NCBI GenBank assembly: GCA_004794655.1
Contig: SMMW01000033.1
Span: forward strand, 2,049,501-2,113,500
Reading direction: 5' to 3'
DNA length: 64,000 bases
DNA from: Marisa cornuarietis
Taxonomy: Eukaryota; Mollusca; Gastropoda; Architaenioglossa; Ampullariidae
Under the pieces are notes generated by a model. That model saw only the letters and a list, made by a program, of their open reading frames with translations, ran no database searches and was not told the origin of the DNA. Below are positions 46,721-58,002 of this stretch, piece after piece (within the stretch, counting starts at the first letter, position 1; every line of letters starts with the position of its first letter). Position numbers and translations under genes: made by a program.

Positions 46721-48442
46721 TTATTACAAGCACAGTTTCATATAAGGACTACGGGTCACCACATGGTTGATATGCAGGTGTTTCTGTACACATAGCAGTC
46801 CGTTGTTTTACTTTTGTTGTTGTCGTTAGTATTTACTGGCTTATTTATTATGTTGTTTGGAGGTAGGACTAGAGTGTTGTAGTCTGCAGTTTACTCTCGT
46901 GCTCATTTGACCTAAGTTAGTGTCCTAAGAAATGGAGTGAGAGTAAAAGTTTCGATAAAGTGAGGTATGAAGTCTGTAATACAATCATATTTGTCATCCT
47001 TTTAAACTGACGTTTATATGTGCTGAAGCACCATTTGTAAACTTGTTTTTTAAAAAGAAGTCATGCATTGAGAACCACTCACTGGAACGGGTAAAATATG
47101 TGTCAACAGATGAGGATCTGTTCACATGTGGAATTAATTTCTGTTGACGTCTGTCGTCTTATTTAGTCATCTTTATGCGTTATTGGTTGAAAATATTTCT
47201 GGTTTAGAATAACTGCCAGCATGTGTCAAAGCCTGCGCTATGTTTTAGACAAATTGCAGGTACGTCTTAGTATGTAGACTGAAGCGTCCAGAAGCTGTAA
47301 TGCTGTTTTGATGTTCCTTCACTGGTAACCTATCAGACGGCAGCTTATTAATTTACTTCTTTTTTGCTTGCTTTTTGTAGTAAGTGGCTAGAAACACTTA
47401 TGTCCTAATGGTCGGTAGGCTTAATCACCGTAATCATACTCTTCCCTAATGGCAGTACTCATACTGTGAGACTTGTGTCCCTTAGTATCATCAGTCAATT
47501 TCGATCTGCTTCCTCTTACTCTGTTTTTTTCATTTCTTCGTTAATATACTTTCCCCCATTTATTTCAGTGCAATTTGCTACCTAATCTTAATTTAAACTG
47601 TTTGCTTACTTCGCCACATGTTTCTTTTATTATGCGGTCTTCACGTCTTTGAGTTTTTATGTGATGATTTTCTATTCCTTTTAGATTTAATAAAAAGATT
47701 TACATTTTATGAATTTTGTTAACATTTTGCTACTAGTCTTTCCGTTCGCCACGTCTTGAAAATGTAGTCAATACAGGAGATGTGGAAGTTTTAAACACAA
47801 GGTATTTTACCTTGTGTTTGACCACGTACTCCAAGTGTAAAAACGGTTTTTACAACTTTATATATTTGTATAGGTCTAATCTTGCTGCCATAAATGATTT
47901 TTGCAACACAGTCTTACGATTTTCTCGTTAAAAAAAGAAGAAAAGCTACTTGCAGTTTTCGCCTCTAGCCCAACATGTTCCTAGTATGTAAATACCGTCC
48001 ATACATGTGTTAGATGTTTATATATTTTGTTAAACTTGCTGATACTTTCTCTGCAGGTAGTAGATGTTTAATACAAAAGTATACTAACTCATGTAAAAAA
48101 AATATTACCTATAGAATACAGATTACGTAAGAGTTCATATCTACACAAATTTTCAGTATGATCTATGGTAATATGAGTTGACAATAGTTTTTACTTTCAC
48201 AATACTTTGAAACGAAACAAAGATCAAACTGAACATATATTTTGGCATGGGCACCAAAGTCATCCTTTTGATTCTCGCTTTTTTAATTAATCTATTTGTT
48301 ACCAAAGTACTTGGAGTTGCTTTCAATGTTATATGGAATCTTCTTTAGCTTGAAAATCAAAAGGGCATTGGCACTGTCTAGGTACAGCAGGAAAGGTGAG
48401 AGATTTTATCAAAAAACGTGTATATCTCTCTATTCATTCTGC
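46721..48442. other. Unique stretch present only in unit 2
   Basis: No recognised gene. A 35-codon open frame at 48248-48355 begins with a signal-like MGTKVILLILAF, but no downstream cysteine exon was found. The equivalent of 46377-48442 is missing from unit 1. Confidence 0.4.
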
Positions 48443-48811
48443 AAGCTGACACGTTTTTGTGCTCTTACCGTTCTGTACTTTGTCTCGCGCATTAAATGAC
48501 CGATCAAGAAGGGTGACCAAAAAGTGGATTGATGATAACCTAAGCAGATGTGTTGATAAAGAGCGACGCCCTCTGTGGTGTCAAAGGTGTCACGTCCTGA
48601 TAGAAAAGCATCTTCACCATCGGTGGGACCTCTACCACACATTTATAGACTTTAAAAAAGCTTTTGACAGAGTCTGGCACGAGGGGCTACGGAATGTGAT
48701 GCGAAAATTCAGCACCGAAGAGAGTCAAAGCTCGTTTACTGCCTTTTTTTTTAGGAAACAGCAGCAAAAACGATTTGAAAGAAACAAAACATTTCTTACA
48801 TTTTATCGCTA
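48443..48811 (+). mobile_element. RTE-like RT relic upstream of gene 6
   Basis: An open frame reads TKKWIDDNLSRCVDKERR, HHRWDLYHTFIDFKKAFDR and VWHEGLRNVMRKF, the N-terminal RT region of RTE-like LINEs. Better preserved than its copy at 40319. Confidence 0.82.
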
Positions 48812-49040
48812 GCCGTGAACGTGCGTGCGGCTGTGACGCTCCCAGGTTATCGGGGACAACCAATGAAAACCATCAAAATATAAAGTGATGCCCGAGACTG
48901 ACAGCTGTGTCTATAAATGGCCATGGAGACAGGTATAAAGTGACAGCAACCCTTCCTTTTGTCAGTTTTTCTTGGAGAAAGTTTAGAAATCTTATTACAG
49001 TTGTTGAGCATTTGTCAAAGCTATCGTTATTTAAATCATC
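48812..49040 (+). promoter_or_regulatory. Conserved promoter block of gene 6
   Basis: Nearly identical to 40690-40919. TATAAA at 48934-48939 and TATAAAT at 48912-48918; CCAAT near 48860. Confidence 0.6.
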
Positions 49041-51687
49041 ATGAAGTACATTCTGCCCATCCTGATTCTTTATGGTGAGTTTTATAGAATCGTATTTGAG
49101 AATTACAGTATTTCACTAGCGTTTCACGTATGTAAGATACTCTGCTTGATTTTTGTTATCATTTGCAAATATTATACACCAAAGCAATTCGTTTTACATT
49201 TTTAATTCTATACTTATTTTCTTGCTTAAATTTTATTAACCGTGGATTTCTTGTATGCCTGTTGATTATATGTCTTAATGGCTGAGTGTGTTTTGTGTAT
49301 CATATCATGTCGTTGTTAGCAATTTTCCTGTGTTTTTCTTACTGTTGGTCATCACAGAGTGTAACATGGTTTAGTTGTGATGCTGCACCTATAAGTGTTA
49401 AGTTAAATTTTGAACAAACCTGAGATTTGATCCATACATTTATATCATCGGCTTGGATCTCCTGGTATTATAAAATACCTGCATGCATTTCATCCAAGTC
49501 AAATTTCAGCAACAGACTAAGACATTGAACCGAATGTGAACCTTATTTTATCTTATTTGCCAAGATTCGTTCTTTCCAGAATTCCTTTACTGTGTGTATG
49601 CATGTATTGAGTTTTCCTTTTTCTTTTAAAGTACACACAATAATTAAGCTCGGTCAGCATTAGCTAAAATTCTTGATCAACTGTTTAACTCCTATATCTG
49701 ACATTAACAAAAATTCTTGAATAAACTGCAGCTTCCTTTTTGAAGTTGACAAATGGAGATGACGCCTGCGCAATGAAATGTGCAACCGACTTCGAGTCAG
49801 CCGCACAACATTTAAGTGACGATTCCGCAATCTGCAAGTAAGATACAAACGATATGTGGTCCGACATTGGCAATAGCTTGAGCAGGTATTTTGTGTGACT
49901 GTTTTCGTCATTTTCGATATATCTTATAGTTTCGTTTTTCCCTGGTAAGATTTCATATCACAACAAGTCAACCGTAAACTGAACTGTCGCATCCTGATTG
50001 AGAAGCATCGTCAGCATCGGTGGGACCTCTACCACAACTTCATAGACTTTAAAAAAAGCTTTTTACAGAGTCTGGTACGAGGGGCTACGGCATGTGATGC
50101 GAAAATTCAACATCAAAAAGAGTCTTGTCTTTGTCGTCTAAGTGCTGTATAAGATCGCAACAAGCTAACTTCTGCTGAATAAAGAAAAAAACTTGAGTTC
50201 TCTTTTACAAGACAGTAGGCGTCCGTTACGGGTCACCCTATCGCCTTTGCTGTTTAACACTTTTGTGGAGAACATCATGCATAGCACCCTCCTCAACAAT
50301 CCTTCTTCCATTTACAACTGTAGTATGCCGATTTGCATCTTTCACTTTGTAGAGGACATAGCTCTGACAGCAGGCACTAACAGAGAACTGCAAGACCTTA
50401 CCAACCGACTGACAGCTTAAACGCAAATGGAATGGAAATGAGCACCGAAAAAGTAGATCTCCATGCGAACAGAGTACGGCTCAACGAGCTATCAAACAGA
50501 TCCACCTATATGTTTGCAGGAAGCGACAGTTTTCTACTTACATGTAGGAGTGAGAACATTGCCCGAGATGCTTGGTCAAACACATTTTATTAGGCCATTG
50601 AGAACTTATTTTTAAAGTTAAGTTTAAAACTTAGATGTAATAAATCAAGCACTACTTCAACATCTTCCATATTAAACTTGAAAACAAGTAGCTTACGTAG
50701 TTTCCATTTCGAAATCTCTCTTTTTCTCTCTCATTCCTTCTTTTTTAGGTATGTTTCTAGCACGTTTTCTTTTTTTCTGCTGAAAGCCCTTGTTCTAAAT
50801 AGTTGCGTCTTCCAAAGAAAAGTCACTGGATTTCAAGCCATTAGTAGATGCGGCAGTCAGACAAGAATGGGATCAAGAAAATAAGACTGCTTCTGCGGAA
50901 AATTTCAGAATGAAAGATCCATCGCAGAAAAAACAAACTTTCCTTCCAATTTATTTACTACTATTCAGCTTTTTTTGTAATAGTTTCTTTCATCAGATAT
51001 TTCGTTTTATTTTTATAATTATCATTCAAATTTGCAATATTGCATAGCTTTATTATTCCCTCGTAGCAGCGTAGCATACGAGCGAACTTTTTTTTTGCGT
51101 TTCTTTTATTGCAGTGCTGCGAAGACTGCGATAAACTGCATCGCGAATTGCGGCTATGATGAGGGAACTGTTATAGATATTGTGAAGAACGCCATAAAGA
51201 ATGCAGGCCTTCCCTGTGGTAAGCATCTTTAATTCACATAAAGGCGATAAATCCAGTATTTAATAGTAATATGCCTGAATAATGAGTAGGAAAAGCCAGA
51301 CCCCACTGTTTGTTGTGTTATGTTGAATTTCGTACAACAGTCCTATATATTAGAAAGCATGTACTAAAATTGTAACAACAAAACTAACTCGAACTGAAAG
51401 TTCTTTTCTTCATAATATCTTTTCTTCCCATACCTTGCCTTCATCAAATATAAAAAATGATGAAGACTTTATTATTGACTTGCTCTATTGCGGTTAATGA
51501 CGAACACGTCTGCTGCTCTCACGTTCTAACGTGTGGATATTGCCTTATAGTACTGATGGTTGTATCATGGTAATGACTGTTGCTTGATTCACTTGCAGAC
51601 CTGTCCGGCTCTGGCACTGTCAATGGCAGTTTCCTCACCGTCATTGTTGCACTGCTGCTCACTGCTTACAGAGCCTTGAACCTGTAA
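49041..51687 (+). CDS. Gene 6: secreted six-cysteine GPI-anchored-type protein
   Basis: Exons 49041-49074, 49732-49837, 51115-51218, 51599-51687 (phases 1, 2, 1) give 110 residues. It starts MKYILPILILYG; cysteines run C-x3-C-x17-C-x8-C-x3-C-x21-C. Exon 4 encodes DLSGSGTVNGSFLTV and a hydrophobic tail ending TAYRALNL, with an intact anchor signal, and resembles genes 1 and 2 rather than gene 5. Intron 2 carries the same RTE relic as gene 5. No canonical AATAAA is seen close to the stop; AATAAA at 51956 is the first on this strand and is shared with the gene 2 downstream block. Function not recognised. Confidence 0.78.
49996..50580 (+). mobile_element. RTE-like RT relic in gene 6 intron 2
   Basis: Duplicate of 41876-42455, with an added small deletion near 50415 that changes the frame after the LTNRLTA segment. 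Confidence 0.8.
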
Positions 51688-52764
51688 AACCTTCACTCTA
51701 ACATCACTCGCCAGCTTCCTGGTCCGACTATAAACTATAAATCACTACTATATAATGGCAAATGAGCTGTGTTATAAAAGTGACAACAGAGAATGCAATG
51801 CACGAGTATTTATAGTTTAGTAGCTAAAACTGATTAAAAAAAGTATTTTAGCGACTTCGTATTTTTGCTAACTGCCAGCAATAGTAGGCATTATAATAGT
51901 AAAAGTTATAATTAGTAAAAGAATCAACATTTCCACATCAGAACTTATTCAAGAAAATAAAAAAATTTAAAGAATGATTGCGATGATCCTTGTGCAGATT
52001 ATCGTTTATATGCTTACAGATAGAAGCTCCATGTGGTATACACAATGTAGAGTAATCCTTGAGCATAATTATTTCAACTATTATCGAGTATTTATTTATT
52101 TATTTATTAGATATCGAAGCGTATCGTCAGTGGTTCATCCGTTTTGAATCATACCTTTGGAAATTATGGTTGTGGTGGAAACATACTTTCTTCTGACTGA
52201 ATATTTTATGCAAGTAGTTGTGTTAAAATCTGTGTGTTCATACGATTTTGTATTAGATATGAGGTTTATCTTTTCTCTTTAGAGACTTTTATAATTTAAT
52301 GACATTTTTCAAACGATAAAATTCATTGAAAGGATCGTGACAGATTTTTCTGTCCCAAGTATCAGAATCGCCTATTTCCTCGCCACTTAAACTGTAAAGT
52401 ATGTGTTTAACGACATGTTTTAAATTCAAAGCTGACGAAGTCGTGCCAGCGTATTTGATAACCTCTGGCTTGAAATGCAGTCCATTATAGTCACACCTCC
52501 TTCAAACACATTTAACTTGTATCATTCTATTGAAAATCAACTAAAGCAAAACATATCGGTTAAGGATAAGATACTCTCATTTCGAAACTACATAGGGATG
52601 TTGCAATACCTCGCACTGCCTCGCCTTTGTAAGGAACAATTGTGGTAGTGACCTAAATATGATAAAGTTCATGCAGATTTCACATTCTGATGTATCCAGC
52701 TATCGGACATTTCAAAGTACAAACGGTCGATTCACCATAAAAATCGACACCTACCCATGCGCGC

Positions 52765-52766
<2 letters not shown>

Positions 52767-52835
<69 letters not shown>
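52767..52835. repeat. (AC)n microsatellite
   Basis: About 69 bases of uninterrupted AC. Confidence 0.95.
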
Positions 52836-52836
<1 letters not shown>

Positions 52837-53281
52837 TCATTAAGAAAGATAGCGCGCACGAGAGAGAGAGGGGCGGGAACTACCGACCATCGAGTGGATC
52901 CAACGGGGGTTGGCATTACCTCCAGTTATGAGGGATCCCCCTTATCATTTTCAATTGCATGACATCTTACTGGGACAAGGTCTTTCCTCTGTGCCACCAA
53001 ACTGACATCAACGTAAAACAGAGTCAACAAAGAATAATAAAGTATTGCATATAGTTTATTAAATCTTGCAAAAAATATTTAGATAAATAAAACAGATGAT
53101 GTTGTTTTCAAATTATGATGTGAAATCTGGCAAATTGGTATTCCATTATTCATATTTTCATAGTTATAATAAATCCTCAAGGTGACACAAAAAGTGACTG
53201 CTTATACAATCTCGTAGTGTTTATTACTACAGGGTGGATCACTTTACAGTAGCTCGCCTCCTCCGAGCGTGTTTCTAGTAT

Positions 53282-53545
53282 AAAGGTCATCCCATAACCT
53301 TTCATGGTCGTTGGGGAGTGAGGTGTTAGAGACCCCACTTTTCTCGGGGCCAGCATTTACATGAGGGTGGTGCCAATCTCCTCTCCCTCGCTGCCTTACC
53401 TTCCCCAACCCTCTATGGAGTCAGGTACCCATTCCCGTCAGCTGGGTCGACTGGGGGAAGTTTGCTGCGCTTATCGGGTATTGAACCAGCGCGCTCTCGG
53501 TTCGGACGCCAGCGCTCTAACCACTCAGCCATCCGCTTCCCCATC
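53282..53545 (-). mobile_element. tRNA-derived SINE with 12-bp TSD
   Basis: On the minus strand the head reads as a tRNA: A-box TGGCTGAGTGGTTAGA (about 53520-53535) and B-box GGTTCAATACC (about 53476-53486). Perfect 12-bp direct repeats (TGTTTCTAGTAT) flank it at 53270-53281 and 53546-53557, giving an insert of 264 bases. Confidence 0.85.
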
Positions 53546-53819
53546 TGTTTCTAGTATGCTGAGCTACTACCCTGTATCAGCGGTGATATGATATTTACGG
53601 GTAAATATCACTACATTGCCATGTGTTTTTTGTAACTCAGTGTCAGCAGAGCATATTCTTTGAGGGCATACCAATAGCCTTTATCCTTGCTGCCGTATCC
53701 TTCTGAAATCTTTTATAAATGAGATACCCATTCCCCACAGCTAGGTCCACTGGGGAAGGTTCGATAAGTTATACGGGTATTGAATTAGCACACCTACGGG
53801 TGCGGCCACCAACGTTCGA

Positions 53820-54256
53820 ACAACTCGACTCTCCTATTTTGCATAATGTATCAACCAAACGACATAATGTGAGACCCAACAGTTATGCATTAACATCAAA
53901 CGTATGTAACAAAATGTAAATCAGAATAGCGAAAGACCAGTTTGCAATCTTAACTGAAACATTGGAATTTAACATGAAACCTGAGTAATCTCGAGATACA
54001 GTGAACACATGCTGAGCAACACACAGTTTAAAATATCCTTAACAAGGATTATATCCATATATACATTTTTACTTCATGTCTAAAGTAAAGTAATGACCTG
54101 CTTGTTTATATTATCAGGTGCGAGGTAAATATTTATAATTAATCTGTGTTACTATTGTCCTTATTCTCTAAATACTGTATCACGCTGAGCACTTGACGAC
54201 TGACCTTTCGACATGAAAGTATATTTTGATTTATGTCAGAAGCATTAAAAGATACC
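53820..54256. other. Convergent intergenic spacer
   Basis: No gene recognised. It separates the plus-strand array from the 3' end of minus-strand gene 7. Confidence 0.4.
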
Positions 54257-54262
54257 TTTATT
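54257..54262 (-). terminator. Poly(A) signal abutting the gene 7 stop codon
   Basis: AATAAA begins at the base directly after the TAA stop (54263-54265), implying a 3' UTR of only a few tens of bases. Confidence 0.65.
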
Positions 54263-57200
54263 TTATAGCAATACTGCCACAAAGCAGCCGACAATGAAAG
54301 TCAGAAAAGAAAGTGATTGTGTCCCTGCCCGATTATTCTTCGTGTTATCTGAAAAAGAAAAGGTAACTCAGTAACCCGTGAAGTAAGTGCCAATGTTAAA
54401 TAGCACAGCGTCAGGATGAGTAGCAGGATAAGAAAAATTCAGAAGATAAAAAAAGCATAATTATCGTAACATTATGAAATGACTGATGATGTAAAACGAA
54501 TAAAAAAATTTCTTTGCTATTGAACTTCAAATTTCAAATATATGTTAGTAAAAAGTTAGCCAATGTAACACACAGAAACACTTACTTAATTGTGCGAAAC
54601 GGGTAATTTCATTCTTCATTTAAAATTAAACATTTTATGTTCTTGTAACAGTAAACTTTATTACAGTTTAGGCTCAATTCAGCTTCAGTGTTATGATCTA
54701 TCGTGTTAGAGGTTCGTTCCTGTGCGAACAAGACACGATTTAATAGAGAATAGTCTTTAACGATAAGGTGAGTGCACTTAACCCCAGAGAATAAAGACGT
54801 TTGTAAGTTAGAAGCTTGTTTATGTCCGTAGCGTGAAAGCTTGCCCGGCACACCAAGCAGCAAAGGTTACCTGCTTTATTAAAAATCATAAAAAGTGGCA
54901 GAATGAGAAAGTTGCCATAAACGCAGTGCATTAGAATATAATTACCCACAAGGATCTACTTACCATGTATTTTCGCGTATGAAGCAGCTGTTTTGGTCGT
55001 AGTTGAACTTTTGAAAATGTCCAGCATATCTGTAGTCAGAAACCATTAGCATGTGTTCGTTGAACTAAACATTCATCAGTTATTTTTCTTTAAAAAATTT
55101 ATAATTAAGAAAGAGGAGCACAATTATCACTTATACAGCCACAGAAGACATGAGCGAAGATTGCATCAGAAATTTAACTGCCGGTTTAGATTTAGTTAAA
55201 GTTTTCTAGGTTGTTGACTCGAAATATTTTTTTGGTAGCTGAAAATATAGCATTCCCATTGCTCAGAAATATATTTATGAAGCACATAATTAGAATTAAA
55301 AGCCCAATTAGGCGTAATTTGTAACATTTGTTTACATTCATTCATGATAGTCCTGCAAGGGATTAGAATAAAAATAAGAAAAAGATGTATACATACCCGC
55401 TTTATAAAAGCGTTTACATGAAACGTAATCACATGAAGTCCTTTTGCTAGCGCAGACGAGAAAAAAAAGCTAATTTTCGGCAGGGACCACTCTTGTGTAC
55501 ATTTACACCCTGTCGTCGTGGTTTTTTGTCAGGTAACTTCAGTGTCCTCATACATGTTTTGAGCGCTTATTTAGATTTCTAGTGATGTTTGGGTGACCAG
55601 AAACATACAATAGAACGTTAAGTGTGGCTTACATGTATGTCAGTTAGCCGATAGTAAAATGGGTTAGGTTCCAAGAAGTTATCGATGCCCGTTAAGTGAA
55701 AAATTACTGTATTTGACTGTTTGGATTTATAACACGTTGACGAATCTTAAAATAGAGAGCTGGTTGCATTTTCATAATTACAATTAAAATTAACTAACGT
55801 GTGCAAACTATTTATTTACCAATAGAAAGAACATGATGACATTTAGAACTGAGCTTTTAATGGCAGAAAGGATTTAATACCAGTGGGTTTTTTTTTCACG
55901 CTGCACAGCTTTCAAGCAAGCAGCCGTAGAGATGACAAAATCCCAGTAAACCGATAAACAGGGGAGGTTATAATTTTTTCCATTTCAAGAGATAAAGTTG
56001 TCTCTCTTAGACCGTATTCCCGAATTTGAAGAATTTGTATGCGTCTGACTGTGGGTCTCAAAACAACAACAACAACAACAACAACAACAAAATGGAATTT
56101 AACACTTTGCTTGCGAGGGACATATTTTGTAATCGTCAAGCAGCATTACTTCGTTTACCTATAGTTCAAGAGATTTGCGCTCTAGTGCATATAAACAGCC
56201 AGACCAACGAAGAACCTGTAGAGTATTGGCAGAAACGATAATAAAATAGGTGTCTGCAGTCATACTAGGAAAGTGTTGTTACTTACTCACCTGTCATTTG
56301 TGTAGAAATCTGAGTAACTGTCGATTGAGTACTTGTGACGTGGATAAAAAAATCTGTCAAAATGGTGAAACATATTTTACATTATGGTTCAACACATTAA
56401 ACATTTACAATTTAAACAAAATACAACAACTGTAGAAGAGATAAGCTTGATGATTTTAATAACTTTACAATATTTCCTAAATTATATTAAAATATATGGT
56501 TTATAGATTAAGTAAATCAAATAATGTTACATCAATCAGCTAATTAATAGATAAAGGCACACTATAGCTCCTTAGTGTTCTGCTTGGGTGGAAACTTTTT
56601 AAAGAAATAGCAAATTCGTGATAGGTGCTTACAATCAAAGTTACAGGTAAAGTGTTCGAGTAGAGCTACAAACGATATCGACAATAACATTTTAGAATCT
56701 ATGTATTTCTTACCTTCCATTTGTGTAATTAATTGAGTAACTGGAGCCTGACTGCTTGCGCCGTCAAAATGTTTAGTGAGGTCTGTCCAAATTGATAGAA
56801 ACAAGTTAAAGCTATTCACAGTAAAGGTCGAGCACATTTCAAAACAGAAAAACACGTCTTGGTTTGTAGTATCTAACGAAATGTTTTAAAATTCTAAAAT
56901 TTTAAAATTATAGAATGGTAAGCTAGACACCGATTCAAACTTATACAAGCTATCGCGTTTAAACGTTCATGTTTGCTAGATTAGAAAGATAAAAGAAAAA
57001 TGACATCTTTATTTTATGCATATGGACGTCTCCTGTGAACAAGGTAACCAGATCTTCAAACTTTACCTCGAAAGCACGTCTGCTCTGATAATACAAACGC
57101 AAGCAATAAATATAAACAATTGTGATTTACCTAAGCGCAATATACAGTTGAAACAATTGATAATTCATAATAAATTACAATAGGTACTTTAAGTTCGGGT

Positions 57201-57914
57201 CAGTTATTTTTGATACATCTACTGATAAACAAACATCCATACTGTGCATGAAAGCAAACCAAGTGAGACTTACCGCATGATGAAGTAAGAAAATCTAACT
57301 TCTCCCTAAATGCTTGCAGGGTTGAATAGGGCAGCTTGTCAATATGACACTTGTTTCTGATGCAGCTGAATAACATGTCTATGTTTCTGAAAATAACAAG
57401 CGACTATTAAAACAAAACATTTTCATGTGTTTCAAACTTTAAGGTTCATGAGCTGAATCATGCAAGAGACACTCCACAACTATCACACTTCCACTTCCAT
57501 TCGTGGAAGTTCAATATGCAGCCTGCACTGTGCAGAAGATAACCATTTGATAGAGCTGCAAGACCTCATCAAAAGACTGACAGACAGTTCGAAATGATAA
57601 GAGCAAAGTCAAGGTCATTGTAAAAGGTAAAGCAGATAAACAGACGACTAGAGGAATTCCAGAGACAAGGAGGGAGATGAGGGGTGGGGGTGGGGCAAAA
57701 ATGAGACGGTCACCGCAGTTGTTATTCCTACTAATGCAGGTGTGAGTATGGTTCCAAGGAAATTATCGCACTGCTTGCTTGACTAGTGAATTTTGTGAGG
57801 GTACCTGCAGATTTGTTCGGTGCTTGGAGTGTTGACTAGGGCCCTTTCAAAGCTGGCTTGACATTCTCCCCAACAATTGATTTCTGGGAAGAATCATTGT
57901 CAGTTAGTAGGCTG

Positions 57915-58002
<88 letters not shown>

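Larger units (their letters stand above)
43616..51599. repeat. Segmental duplication unit 2
   Basis: Counterpart of 37478-43475, with a THAP-type transposon (44476-46720), an extra 46377-48442 stretch, an RTE relic and gene 6 exons 1-3. Differences from unit 1 are mostly scattered substitutions and small indels. Confidence 0.85.
51900..53820. repeat. Duplicated downstream block (paralogous to 12540-13990)
   Basis: See 12540-13990. This copy contains a long (AC)n tract (52767-52835) and the SINE insertion at 53282-53545. Bases 53660-53815 are SINE-like DNA matching 13850-13985. Confidence 0.6.

Noticed and set aside
48248..48355. Signal-like ORF MGTKVILLILAF as exon 1 of another array gene
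   Set aside because: The frame lacks a clear phase-1 donor after the hydrophobic part and no cysteine exons follow before gene 6.
57066..57083. Possible 18-nt microexon of gene 7 with a cysteine codon
   Set aside because: AG and GT flank it and the phase fits, but it is too short to support without transcripts or a paralog.
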